Shown: positions 44,098 through 52,878 of the stretch, in pieces
Numbering within the stretch: the first letter of the stretch is position 1
Layout of the letters: every line of letters starts with the position of its first letter
From: Bradyrhizobium sp. 195
Lineage (GTDB): Bacteria; Pseudomonadota; Alphaproteobacteria; Rhizobiales; Xanthobacteraceae
Direction of reading: 5' to 3'
Assembly (NCBI RefSeq): GCF_023101665.1
Contig: NZ_CP082161.1
Coordinates: 8,042,501 to 8,106,500 of the forward strand
DNA: 64,000 nt
The notes under the pieces: model-generated
The model's input: only the letters and a program-made list of their open reading frames with translations
What the model was told of the DNA's origin: nothing
The model's database searches: none
Translations under genes and position numbers: made by a program

Positions 44098-45732
44098 ATG
44101 GCGCGCGCGAAGAACGTTCTCTGGATCATGTGCGACCAGCTTCGCTACGACTATCTCGCCTGCACCGGCCATCCCACGTTGAAGACGCCGAACATCGACG
44201 CCATGGCCAAGCGCGGCGTGCTGTTCAGCAAAGCCTATGTGCAATCGCCGATCTGCGGGCCGTCGCGGATGTCGTTCTACACGGGACGCTACATGCGCTC
44301 GCACGGCTCGCACTGGAACGGCTGGCCGCTGCGCGTCGGCGAACCGACGCTCGGCGATCATCTCAAGAAGATCGGCGTGCGCAATGTGCTGGTCGGCAAG
44401 ACCCACATGGCGCCCGATCTCGAAGGCATGAAGGCGCTCGGCATCCCGCCGGAATCGATGATCGGCGTGCATGTCGCCGAATGCGGCTTCGAACCCTATG
44501 AGCGCGACGACGGCCTGCACCCGACCGGCCGGCCCCGGCCGAAATACGACGAGTATCTGCGTAAGCACGGCTTCGAAGCCACCAATCCCTGGGAGCATTG
44601 GGCCAATTCGGGCGCGGCGGACGACGGCTCGTTGCAGAACGGCTGGCTGCTGGTGCACGCCGACAAGGCCGCGCGCGTGCCGGACGAGCATTCCGAGACG
44701 CCCTACATGACGCGGCGCGCGATGGACTTCATCAGCGAGGCCGAGACCGACGGCAGGCCGTGGTGCCTGCACCTGTCCTACATCAAGCCGCACTGGCCCT
44801 ACATCGCGCCGGAGCCTTACGTGAGCATGTATTCGACGGACGACATGATCCCGGCGATCCGCTCCGAGCGCGAGCGGCAGAATCCGCATCCGGTGTTCGG
44901 CGCCTACATGGACATGCGCTATTCCCGCAACATGGCGCGCGACGACGTCCGCGAGAAGGTGATCCCGACCTATATGGGCCTGATCACCCAGATCGACGAC
45001 CAGATGGGCGTGCTGATGAAGTTTCTGGAGGCGCGTGGCCTGCTGGAAACCACCATGATCGTGTTCACCTCCGACCACGGCGACTATCTCGGCGATCACT
45101 GGATGGGCGAGAAGGATCTATTCCACGAACAATCGGCGAAGATCCCCCTGATCATCATCGACCCGTCGCAAGAGGCCGATGCCACGCGCGGCACGCGCAG
45201 CGATGCGCTGGTCGAGGCCATCGATCTGGCACCGACCTTCGTCGATTATTTCGGCGGCAAGGCGCCGGGCCACATTCTCGAAGGACGTTCGCTGCTGCCG
45301 CTGCTGCGCGGCTCCACGCCGCCGGAGTGGCGCAAGGTCGCGTTCTCCGAATATGACTATGCGATGCAGGATGTGCGGCTGAAGCTGAACCAGCCGATCG
45401 AGCGCTGCCGCCTGTTCATGGTGTTCGACGGCCGCTGGAAATACATCCACGCCTCCGGCTTCCGCCCGATGCTGTACGACCTCGAAACCGATCCGGAAGA
45501 GTATTTGGATCGCGGCGACGATCCGGAATGCGCCGGCATCATCGCGCGGCTTCAGGCCGAGCTGTTCGACTGGGCGCTGCATCCCAACGACCATATCACC
45601 ACGCCGCGCGAGAAGATCGCGGCCTATGCCGACAACCAGCTCCAGGTGAAGGCCGGCGTTTTGATCGGCATCTGGGATGAGAAAGAGCTTGCGGCGATCA
45701 AGGACGGGATAGCGCAACGCGCGAAGATGTAG
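44098..45732 (+). CDS. Sulfatase-superfamily hydrolase, phosphonate monoester hydrolase-like
   Basis: 544 residues, no signal peptide, so cytoplasmic. The metal site starts NVLWIMCDQLRYDY (Asp13). The nucleophile motif SPICGPSRMSFYTGRY holds Cys53 in CxPSR, the signal for conversion to formylglycine. Later metal ligands lie in FTSDHGDYLGDH, and the C-terminus has the WKYIHASGFRPMLYDLETDP type. Length and the short N-terminus match the rhizobial/Burkholderia phosphonate monoester hydrolase (PehA) group, which cleaves both phosphodiesters and sulfate esters. The natural substrate is not known. It lies with the Bug-family gene in a segment that interrupts the usual obgE-proB order. Confidence 0.88.
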   Translation: MARAKNVLWIMCDQLRYDYLACTGHPTLKTPNIDAMAKRGVLFSKAYVQSPICGPSRMSFYTGRYMRSHGSHWNGWPLRVGEPTLGDHLKKIGVRNVLVGKTHMAPDLEGMKALGIPPESMIGVHVAECGFEPYERDDGLHPTGRPRPKYDEYLRKHGFEATNPWEHWANSGAADDGSLQNGWLLVHADKAARVPDEHSETPYMTRRAMDFISEAETDGRPWCLHLSYIKPHWPYIAPEPYVSMYSTDDMIPAIRSERERQNPHPVFGAYMDMRYSRNMARDDVREKVIPTYMGLITQIDDQMGVLMKFLEARGLLETTMIVFTSDHGDYLGDHWMGEKDLFHEQSAKIPLIIIDPSQEADATRGTRSDALVEAIDLAPTFVDYFGGKAPGHILEGRSLLPLLRGSTPPEWRKVAFSEYDYAMQDVRLKLNQPIERCRLFMVFDGRWKYIHASGFRPMLYDLETDPEEYLDRGDDPECAGIIARLQAELFDWALHPNDHITTPREKIAAYADNQLQVKAGVLIGIWDEKELAAIKDGIAQRAKM

Positions 45733-45783
45733 ACCCTCATCGCGAGTCTGCATCATCGACACAATCGAAACTCCATCCACACC

Positions 45784-45868
45784 GTCATTGCGAGCACAGC
45801 GAAGCAATCCAGATTCCTTCCACGGAGAGATTCTGGATTGCTTCGCCGCAAGTGCTCCTCGCAATGAC
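45784..45868. repeat. Palindromic intergenic repeat
   Basis: GTCATTGCGAGCACAGCGAA with GCAATCCAGATTC pairs with GATTCTGGATTGC and CTCGCAATGAC. It lies between the convergent sulfatase and Bug-family genes and resembles the repeat at 41975-42061. Confidence 0.85.
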
Positions 45869-45880
45869 GAGAGGAGAGCC

Positions 45881-46846
45881 TCAATTCTCGATCTTGTATC
45901 CCGTCGCCTTCACGATCGGCTGCCACAACGCAATGTTCGCGGCGAGTTCCTTGGATAGCCCGTCCGCATTGCTGCCGACCGGAATGAGCCCGATCGCCGT
46001 CAGCTTCTCCTTCACCTCCGGCTTGGCGAGCGCCGCGCTTGCGGCCGCGCCGAGCTTGCTCGCAAACTCCGGCGGGCTGCCGGCGGGGAGCCACATGCCG
46101 TACCAGGCATCGGCGACGAGATCGATGCCGCTCTCCTTCAGCGTCGGGACCTCGGCTGCGAAGGGCGAACGCTCTGCGCTCGAGACGGCGATGATCTTCA
46201 CGCCCTTGGCGCGATGCTGCGGCAGCGCATCGGCCAGTGTGGTGATCCCAAAAGAAATGTGACCGCCGACGAGATCGTTGAGGATCGGCGCGCTGCCGCG
46301 ATAGGGCACGCGGGTCAGGGGGATACCGAGGTCCTTCTCGAGCTTGGAACCCATGAAGTGCGGAATGGTGCCATTGCTGGGCACGCCGAACGAGGTCTTG
46401 TCCGGATGCGCCTTCAGCCACGTCACGAAGCTCTTGAAATCGGTGGCCTCGACCCCCGGATTGATCACCAGCGCGAATTCGAACCGCGCCAGCAGCGACA
46501 CCGGCATGAAGTCCTTCGCCGAGTCGAAGCTCGGTGTCGTCTCCACCATCGGCAGCAGGTACATGGTCGGCCCCGTCGTCACCAGCACCATGCTGCCGTC
46601 GGGGCTTGCGCCCTTCACCGCCTTGATGCCGATCAGGCCGTCGCCGCCGGTGCGGTTCTCGACCACGATGGTCCGCTGCAGCGCCGGCGCCATCTCCTGC
46701 GCGATCAGCCGGCATAGCGTGTCACCGCCCGCCCCCGCCGCGAACGGGAAGATCATCTTGCTCAGTCCCGCCTGCGCTTGCGCTTCGCCCGCCTGCGAGA
46801 GCAGCGGCAACCCCAGGCATCCGGCCATGAATTTGCGGCGATCCAT
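45881..46846 (-). CDS. Bug-family (TctC) extracytoplasmic solute-binding protein
   Basis: 321 residues from ATG 46846 (MDRRKFMAGCLGLPLL). The Tat-like RRKF plus hydrophobic stretch ends AQA near residue 27. The body has Bug signatures (MIFPFAAGAGGDTLCRLIAQ, VVENRTGGDGLIGIKAVKGA, and GGHISFGITTLADALPQHRA). Such proteins bind carboxylates for tripartite transporters or act as sensors; no TctA/TctB membrane genes are adjacent, which is common for orphan Bug proteins. Confidence 0.9.
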   Translation of the reverse strand: MDRRKFMAGCLGLPLLSQAGEAQAQAGLSKMIFPFAAGAGGDTLCRLIAQEMAPALQRTIVVENRTGGDGLIGIKAVKGASPDGSMVLVTTGPTMYLLPMVETTPSFDSAKDFMPVSLLARFEFALVINPGVEATDFKSFVTWLKAHPDKTSFGVPSNGTIPHFMGSKLEKDLGIPLTRVPYRGSAPILNDLVGGHISFGITTLADALPQHRAKGVKIIAVSSAERSPFAAEVPTLKESGIDLVADAWYGMWLPAGSPPEFASKLGAAASAALAKPEVKEKLTAIGLIPVGSNADGLSKELAANIALWQPIVKATGYKIEN

Positions 46847-47033
46847 TCGTTTCCTCTTTCGGCCCGTTCTCGTTGGCCGCAATTAGAGCCAGGCGGACGT
46901 CCGACACAAGGTCGAGATGCGCCGTTTACCATGCCGGCTGCCTTGCGCCGGTCACTGTCCTGCTGCAAAAGCAGGCCTTACCGGCGCCGCCTGTCGCTCG
47001 CCGTTTCCAACAGAGCAATCGATCAGACGCGCC

Positions 47034-48155
47034 ATGGCCAGCCCCGAACTCAGTCAATTCCGCCGCATCGTCGTCAAGGTCGGCTCCGCGCTGCTGGTCG
47101 ATTCTGGCAAGGGCGAGGTGCGAGCGTCCTGGCTCGCCGCGCTCGCCGACGACATGGCCAAACTGCACCGCGAGGGTCGCGACGTGCTGGTCGTCTCCTC
47201 AGGTTCGATCGCACTCGGCCGCAGCCGCCTCAAATTGCCGCGCGGTCCGCTGAAGCTGGAGGAGAGCCAGGCCGCCGCCGCCGTCGGCCAGATCGCGCTG
47301 GCGCGGATCTGGTCGGAGGTGCTGGGCGCGCACGGCATCGGCGCCGGCCAGATCCTGGTGACGCTGCAGGACACCGAGGAGCGCCGCCGCTACCTCAACG
47401 CGCGCTCCACCATCGGCAAGCTGCTGGAATGGCGCGCCATCCCCGTGATCAACGAGAACGACACGGTGGCCACCAACGAGATCCGCTACGGCGACAACGA
47501 CCGCCTCGCCGCGCGCGTCGCGACCATGGCGAGCGCCGATTTGCTGGTGCTGCTGTCCGATATCGACGGGCTCTACGACGCCCCGCCGAAGAACAACCCG
47601 AACGCAAAGCTCATTCCGGTGGTCGAGAGCATCTCCTCGGAGATCGAGGCCGTGGCGGGAGACGCCGAGTCGGAGCTGTCGCGCGGCGGCATGCGCACCA
47701 AGGTCGAGGCCGCCAAGATCGCGACGACAGGCGGCACGCATATGCTGATCGCCTCCGGCAAGATCGAGCATCCCCTGCAGGCGATCGCCGATGGCGGCCG
47801 CTGCACCTGGTTCCTGACGCCGGCCAATCCCATCACCTCGCGAAAGCGCTGGATCGCGGGCACGCTGGAGCCGAAGGGCACGCTGACCATCGACGCCGGC
47901 GCGGTGACGGCGCTGCGCGCCGGCGCCAGCCTGCTGCCGGCCGGCGTGATCAAGGTCGAGGGCCAGTTCGCCCGCGGCGATGCCGTGATCGTGCGCGGCC
48001 CTGATGCCAGCGAGGTCGGTCGCGGCCTGATCGCCTATGACGCCGAGGTCGCCGAGAAGATCAAGGGCCGCTCATCCCCGGACGTGATGGCCATCCTCGG
48101 CATCAGCGGGCGGTCGGAGATGATCCACCGCGACGATCTGGTGATGGGCGGATAG
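47034..48155 (+). CDS. proB: Glutamate 5-kinase
   Basis: 373 residues from ATG 47034 ([20 protein letters not shown]). The amino-acid-kinase domain shows [40 protein letters not shown] and [10 protein letters not shown]. The C-terminal PUA domain begins about residue 285 ([20 protein letters not shown]). It phosphorylates glutamate in the first step of proline synthesis and is feedback-inhibited by proline in the family. It is followed by proA after a palindromic repeat. Confidence 0.96.
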   Translation: MASPELSQFRRIVVKVGSALLVDSGKGEVRASWLAALADDMAKLHREGRDVLVVSSGSIALGRSRLKLPRGPLKLEESQAAAAVGQIALARIWSEVLGAHGIGAGQILVTLQDTEERRRYLNARSTIGKLLEWRAIPVINENDTVATNEIRYGDNDRLAARVATMASADLLVLLSDIDGLYDAPPKNNPNAKLIPVVESISSEIEAVAGDAESELSRGGMRTKVEAAKIATTGGTHMLIASGKIEHPLQAIADGGRCTWFLTPANPITSRKRWIAGTLEPKGTLTIDAGAVTALRAGASLLPAGVIKVEGQFARGDAVIVRGPDASEVGRGLIAYDAEVAEKIKGRSSPDVMAILGISGRSEMIHRDDLVMGG

Positions 48156-48166
48156 GGGCCTCCTCC

Positions 48167-48268
48167 GTCATTCCGAGGCGGTGCGCCAGCGCCGAACTAT
48201 GGTGCGCAATTGCGCACCTGAGAATCTCGAGATTCCGGGTGCGATGCTTCAGATCGCCCCGGAATGAC
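48167..48268. repeat. Palindromic repeat between proB and proA with nested GCAATTGC core
   Basis: GTCATTCCGAGGCG and CGCCCCGGAATGAC form the outer arms. GGTGCGCAATTGCGCACC, a perfect 18-bp palindrome, sits inside at 48201-48218, and AGAATCTCGAGATTC follows it. Confidence 0.85.
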
Positions 48269-48394
48269 GTCTGGGCTGGGCCAGTGGCCGAGGCCTCGTC
48301 CCATCCGGCGGAAGCCCAGCCATACCCTCCCGGCCCTTCGCAAAAGCGGGATTTCCGTGCTAGGACACCGCCTTAGCAGAAGGTTGAAACTCCA

Positions 48395-49690
48395 ATGGCC
48401 GCTCCCCTCAAAGCCGTCGACGGCAACGCCGATCTTCAGGCCCTGATGACCGATCTCGGAACCCGTGCCCGCGCTGCCGCGCGCGTGCTGGCGCTGGCGC
48501 CGCCGGAGCAGAAGAACCGGGCGCTGGAAGCCATGGAACGGGCGATCCGCGGCAATGCTGCGGCGATCCTCGCCGCCAATGCCGAGGACGTCGCCGAGGC
48601 CCGCGCCTCCAGTAACGCCACCTCCTCCTTCATCGACCGCCTGACGCTGACGCCGTCGCGGGTCGAGGCGATGGCCGAAGGCATCGGCATCGTGCGCGGC
48701 ATCGCCGATCCGATCGGCATCGTCATCGAGAGCTGGCAGCGACCGAACGGCATGACGATCGAGCGCGTGCGCGTGCCGCTCGGCGTCGTCGGTGTGATTT
48801 TCGAGAGCAGGCCCAACGTCGCGGCGGACGCCGGCGTGCTGTGCCTGAAATCCGGCAATGCCGTGATCCTGCGCGGCGGCTCCGACAGTTTCCGGTCGTG
48901 CCGCGCAATTCATGACTGCCTGGTGCAAGGCCTGCGCGAAGCGGGTTTGCCTGAAGCTGCGATCACGCTGGTGCCGACGCGCGACCGCGCGGCGGTCGGC
49001 ATGATGCTGTCGGGTTTGAACGGCGCCGTCGACGTGATCGTGCCGCGCGGCGGCAAGAGCCTCGTCGCACGCGTCGAGCAGGAAGCGCGCGTGCCGGTGT
49101 TTGCGCATCTCGAAGGCGTCAATCACGTCTATGTCGATGCCGGCGCCGACCTTGCCATGGCGAAGTCGATCGTGCTGAACGCAAAAATGCGCCGCACCGG
49201 CGTCTGCGGCGCGGCCGAGACGCTGCTGGTCGATCGCGCTGCTGCCGGCAAAAATCTGAAGCCGCTGGTCGAGATGCTGATCGAAGCCGGCTGCGAGGTG
49301 CGCGGGGATGAAACAGTGCAAGGGACGGATGCGCGCGTAAAACCTGCGAGCGAAGATGATTGGGACACCGAATATCTCGACGCGATCATCGCGGCGAAGG
49401 TGGTGGACGGCGTCGACGGCGCGATCGCGCACATCCAGAACCACGGTTCGCATCACACCGATGCGATCGTGAGCGCGGATGAGGCGGCTGCGAACAAATT
49501 CCTGAGCGAGGTCGATTCCGCGATCGTGCTGCACAACGCCTCGACGCAGTTCGCCGATGGCGGCGAGTTCGGCTTCGGCGCCGAGATCGGCATCGCCACC
49601 GGCCGCTTCCACGCTCGCGGCCCTGTCGGCGCCGAGCAGCTGACGAGCTTCAAATATCGCGTTCGCGGCACCGGGCAGACGCGGCCGTAA
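48395..49690 (+). CDS. proA: Gamma-glutamyl phosphate reductase
   Basis: 431 residues. Aldehyde-dehydrogenase-like NADPH-binding and catalytic regions include [31 protein letters not shown] and the catalytic Cys in [27 protein letters not shown] is the ProA C-terminal signature. It reduces glutamyl-5-phosphate to glutamate-5-semialdehyde, the second step to proline, receiving its labile substrate from ProB encoded just upstream. Confidence 0.96.
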   Translation: MAAPLKAVDGNADLQALMTDLGTRARAAARVLALAPPEQKNRALEAMERAIRGNAAAILAANAEDVAEARASSNATSSFIDRLTLTPSRVEAMAEGIGIVRGIADPIGIVIESWQRPNGMTIERVRVPLGVVGVIFESRPNVAADAGVLCLKSGNAVILRGGSDSFRSCRAIHDCLVQGLREAGLPEAAITLVPTRDRAAVGMMLSGLNGAVDVIVPRGGKSLVARVEQEARVPVFAHLEGVNHVYVDAGADLAMAKSIVLNAKMRRTGVCGAAETLLVDRAAAGKNLKPLVEMLIEAGCEVRGDETVQGTDARVKPASEDDWDTEYLDAIIAAKVVDGVDGAIAHIQNHGSHHTDAIVSADEAAANKFLSEVDSAIVLHNASTQFADGGEFGFGAEIGIATGRFHARGPVGAEQLTSFKYRVRGTGQTRP

Positions 49691-49710
49691 GCAATGTCGC
49701 GGGGCGGGCA

Positions 49711-50355
49711 TTGAGCAACAATTTCGTCGTGCCGCGTTTCCCGGCGCAAGCGGTCCCGCCCACCACGAAGGGCATGCGCATCGGCCTGCTCGGCGGCTCG
49801 TTCAATCCGCCGCACCAGGCCCATCGCGCCATCAGCCAGTTTGCGCTGAAGCGATTGCAACTCGATCGCGTCTGGTGGCTGGTGACGCCTGGCAACCCGC
49901 TCAAGGAGAACGGCGCGCTGCATGAGCTCGGCGCGCGCATGCAGGCGGCGCGCGAGGTCGCTGATGATCCGCGCATCGAGGTCAGCTGTCTCGAATCCGT
50001 CATTCGTACCCGCTATACTATCGACACGATCAACATCTTGCGCCGCCGCTTTCCCGGCTTGCGCTTTGTCTGGATCATGGGCGCCGACAACCTCGCTCAA
50101 TTCCACCGTTGGCAGGACTGGCGGCGCATCGCCGCCCAGGTGCCGATGGCCATCATCGATCGCCCGCCGCAGAGTTTTCGCGCCCTCGCCTCCCCCGCGG
50201 GACAGGCATTATCGCGCTACCGCCTTCCCGAGGAAAAAGCGGCACTGCTGGCGGACCGGAGGCCGCCGGCCTGGGTGTTTTTGACCGGATTGAAGCTGAA
50301 TCTCTCCTCGACGGGCCTGCGGAACCCGGACGGGAGCTGGAAAGGTACGAAGTGA
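49711..50355 (+). CDS. nadD: Nicotinate-nucleotide adenylyltransferase
   Basis: 214 residues if the TTG at 49711 is used; the conserved core starts [20 protein letters not shown], so ATG 49774 (193 residues) is an alternative. The [11 protein letters not shown] nucleotidyltransferase motif and [12 protein letters not shown] define NadD. It makes deamido-NAD from NaMN and ATP. The gap after proA is only 20 bp, which favours the upstream start region and cotranscription. Confidence 0.93.
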   Translation: MSNNFVVPRFPAQAVPPTTKGMRIGLLGGSFNPPHQAHRAISQFALKRLQLDRVWWLVTPGNPLKENGALHELGARMQAAREVADDPRIEVSCLESVIRTRYTIDTINILRRRFPGLRFVWIMGADNLAQFHRWQDWRRIAAQVPMAIIDRPPQSFRALASPAGQALSRYRLPEEKAALLADRRPPAWVFLTGLKLNLSSTGLRNPDGSWKGTK

Positions 50356-50497
50356 GTGAGACTATGCCGACGTGGTGTGGACTTCGGGCTCTCTGGCATA
50401 TTGAAACCCTTAACCCCACATGATGTAGTGTAACCAGTGAGCGCCGGATTCGGTGTTCGCGATACAGTGAAAGGAATGGTCCCTGACCACATCTGTA

Positions 50498-50926
50498 TTG
50501 TCCAAGACAGAGTCTGTTTTACCCAAGGTTGCCAAGCCGGCGCGTAAAACATCGACCAAAGCTGCGGCCTTGAAGGCGCAACCCGACGCCGACAAGACGC
50601 TGAGCCTGATCCTCTCCCGCCTCGACGACATGAAGGCGGAAGAGACGGTCACCATCGACCTTCGCGGCAAATCGGCGTACTCCGACTACATGATCGTCAC
50701 CACCGGCCGGGTGAACCGGCACGTCGGCGCGATCGCGGAAAACGTCGCCAAGGGCCTCAAGGAAAACGGCATCAAGAACATCCACGTCGAGGGCTTGCCC
50801 AATTGCGACTGGGTGTTGATCGATTCCGGCGACGTGATCGTGCACGTTTTCCGACCCGAGGTCCGCGAGTTCTACAATCTCGAGCGATTGTACACGCAGG
50901 GCCCAGGGGCGGCGAAGGCGATCTAG
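50498..50926 (+). CDS. rsfS: Ribosomal silencing factor RsfS
   Basis: 142 residues from TTG 50498. No ATG is available in frame before the conserved domain. AGGA at 50472-50475 is 7 nt from a CTG at 50483 that would add LTTSV, so initiation is at a non-ATG codon in either case. The DUF143 core is SAYSDYMIVTTGRVNRHVGA, VEGLPNCDWVLIDSGDVIVH and FRPEVREFYNLERLY. It binds L14 and blocks subunit joining under starvation. It precedes rlmH as in many bacteria. Confidence 0.93.
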   Translation: MSKTESVLPKVAKPARKTSTKAAALKAQPDADKTLSLILSRLDDMKAEETVTIDLRGKSAYSDYMIVTTGRVNRHVGAIAENVAKGLKENGIKNIHVEGLPNCDWVLIDSGDVIVHVFRPEVREFYNLERLYTQGPGAAKAI

Positions 50927-51006
50927 GCTCATCGGGCCGATTTCGAATCGGCTGACGCGCATGCTAGCGTCGTGCGCGCGCTTATTGCGCGCGGTCTTGA
51001 AAACGC

Positions 51007-51038
51007 GACCCTGAAGATATCAGACCCTGAAGATATCA
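51007..51038 (+). repeat. Tandem 16-bp repeat at the rlmH start
   Basis: GACCCTGAAGATATCA occurs twice in a row, perfectly. The last A of the second copy is the first base of the rlmH ATG, so the repeat forms the whole proximal ribosome-binding region. Confidence 0.95.
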
Positions 51039-51520
51039 TGCGTGTTGCTGTCATTGCGGTGGGCCGGCTGAAGCAGGGCCCCGAACGGGAGCTTGCCGAC
51101 CGCTATTTCGAGCGGTTCGATGAGGCCGGCCGCAAGCTCGGATTCCGCGAGCTCCTGGTCCACGAGATCCCCGAAAGCCGCGCGCGAGACACCGCGACGC
51201 GGATGAGCGAGGAGGCCGCGGCGATCTCCGTCCATATTCCGGAAAAGTCGATCCTGGTGGCGCTGGACGAGCGCGGCCAGAATCTGGATTCCACCGTATT
51301 CGCACGGCATCTCGGCCGCTGGCGCGACGAGGGGGCCGGACATACTATCTTCGTGATCGGAGGGGCGGACGGACTTTCGCCCGAATTGCGCCGTAAGGCC
51401 AAGCTCGCGATCGCGTTCGGCTCTGCGACCTGGCCGCACCAAATGGTCCGCGTCATGCTTCTGGAACAGCTTTATCGGGCCGCCACCATTCTGGCCGGCC
51501 ACCCCTATCACCGCGCGTGA
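51038..51520 (+). CDS. rlmH: 23S rRNA (pseudouridine-1915-N3)-methyltransferase RlmH
   Basis: 160 residues from ATG 51038 (MRVAVIAVGRLKQGPERELA). The SPOUT knot is seen in ALDERGQNLDST, TIFVIGGADGLSPELRRKA and WPHQMVRVMLLEQLYRAATI, the last being the RlmH C-terminal signature. It methylates a helix-69 pseudouridine on assembled ribosomes. The upstream in-frame extension to 50972 has no family sequence. Its stop overlaps the envC start by one base (TGATG). Confidence 0.96.
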   Translation: MRVAVIAVGRLKQGPERELADRYFERFDEAGRKLGFRELLVHEIPESRARDTATRMSEEAAAISVHIPEKSILVALDERGQNLDSTVFARHLGRWRDEGAGHTIFVIGGADGLSPELRRKAKLAIAFGSATWPHQMVRVMLLEQLYRAATILAGHPYHRA

Positions 51521-52878
51521 TGCGCGCCACAACGAGCACCTTTGCCGACACGATGCGAGCGCCGCTCCTCAACCTGTTGCTGATCACAAGCGTTGCCGGC
51601 GCAAGCCTCGCGCAAGCTCAGACGGCAAATCCGGCGCCGCAGACCGCAGCCGTCTCGCCCGATGCCATCAAGCAGCGCGAGCAGGAGCTGGAAGCCGCCC
51701 GCGCCAGGCAGAAGAGCGCGGAGGAAGCACAGGCCAAGCTCAAGGCCGAGATCACCGCGCTCGGCCAGGACCGCACCCAGCTCAACCAGCAGCTGATCGA
51801 CACCGCCGCCAATGTGCGCAGCGTGGAGACCAAGATCGACGAGACCGAAGCACGGCTGCGCGCGCTGAACGGACGCGAGCAGGCGATGCGCACCTCGCTG
51901 GATTCGCGCCGCGCCGACATCGTCGAAGTGCTGGCAGCGTTGCAGCGGGCCGGGCGGCGCACGCCGCCGGCGCTGCTGGTGCGACCCGAAGATGCGCTGC
52001 AATCGCTGCGCACGGCGATGTTGCTCGGCGCCGTGGTGCCGGAGTTGCGCGGCCGCGCCGAAAAGATCGCAAGCGAGCTCGGCGAGCTCGTCGCCTTGCG
52101 CAAGTCCATCGCCACCGAGCGCGACCAGCTCGCCTCTGACCGCGACCGGGTCCGCAGCGACCAGACCCGGCTCACCGCGCTCGTCGACGAGCGGCAGCGC
52201 CAGCAGGCGGGGCGCGAAAAGGATCTCGACGCCGAGAATTCTCGCGCGATCATGCTTTCAAAGCAGGTCGGGGATCTCCAGGGGCTGATCACCAAGATGG
52301 AGCAGGACCTGCAAAGCGCCGCCAAGGCAGCCGAGAAGGCCGCGGAGGCGGCAAAGCTCGCCGAGGCCAAGGCGGCCGCCAGCGCCAAATCCGGCCCGGG
52401 CGCATTCAAGGACCGGTCCCGGACCACCCCCGCGATTGCCTTCGCCTCGGCCAAGGGTCTGCTGCCGCTTCCGGTTAACGGTAACAAGATCAGGGATTTT
52501 GGCGGTTCCGACGGGGTCGGCGGGGTCCAGAAGGGTATTTCGCTGGCGACCAAGCCCGGCTCCCAGGTCACAACGCCGTGTGACGGCTGGGTGGTCTATT
52601 CCGGCCCGTTCCGCAGCTATGGACAACTCTTGATCCTAAACGCCGGGGGCGGGTATCATGTCCTGATCGCCGGGATGGAGCGCATTTCGGTCAACATCGG
52701 ACAGTTTGTGCTCACGGGGGAGCCGGTCGCGACCATGGGGTCGACCTCTCAGGTCGCTTCCATTCTCGCGACGAACGCGAGTCAACCTGTGCTGTATGTC
52801 GAGTTCCGTAAGGACGGCACTCCAATCGATCCAGGCCCATGGTGGGCCGCAAATGAAGGCGAGAAGGTTCGCGGATGA
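51520..52878 (+). CDS. envC: EnvC-like murein hydrolase activator (coiled coil + degenerate LytM)
   Basis: 452 residues from ATG 51520. A signal peptide (LLNLLLITSVAGASLAQAQ) is followed by a long coiled coil (about 45-285) and a C-terminal LytM/M23 domain. In the LytM domain the zinc ligands are largely lost: the usual HLHFE is LYVEF and only the His of GGGYHVLI remains. It is therefore an activator of amidases rather than a hydrolase, like E. coli EnvC. It overlaps ctpA by ATGA. Confidence 0.9.
   Translation: MRATTSTFADTMRAPLLNLLLITSVAGASLAQAQTANPAPQTAAVSPDAIKQREQELEAARARQKSAEEAQAKLKAEITALGQDRTQLNQQLIDTAANVRSVETKIDETEARLRALNGREQAMRTSLDSRRADIVEVLAALQRAGRRTPPALLVRPEDALQSLRTAMLLGAVVPELRGRAEKIASELGELVALRKSIATERDQLASDRDRVRSDQTRLTALVDERQRQQAGREKDLDAENSRAIMLSKQVGDLQGLITKMEQDLQSAAKAAEKAAEAAKLAEAKAAASAKSGPGAFKDRSRTTPAIAFASAKGLLPLPVNGNKIRDFGGSDGVGGVQKGISLATKPGSQVTTPCDGWVVYSGPFRSYGQLLILNAGGGYHVLIAGMERISVNIGQFVLTGEPVATMGSTSQVASILATNASQPVLYVEFRKDGTPIDPGPWWAANEGEKVRG

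Noticed and set aside
48197..49711. A 504-residue minus-strand frame opposite proA
   Set aside because: ProA on the plus strand has all expected motifs; the opposite frame has none.
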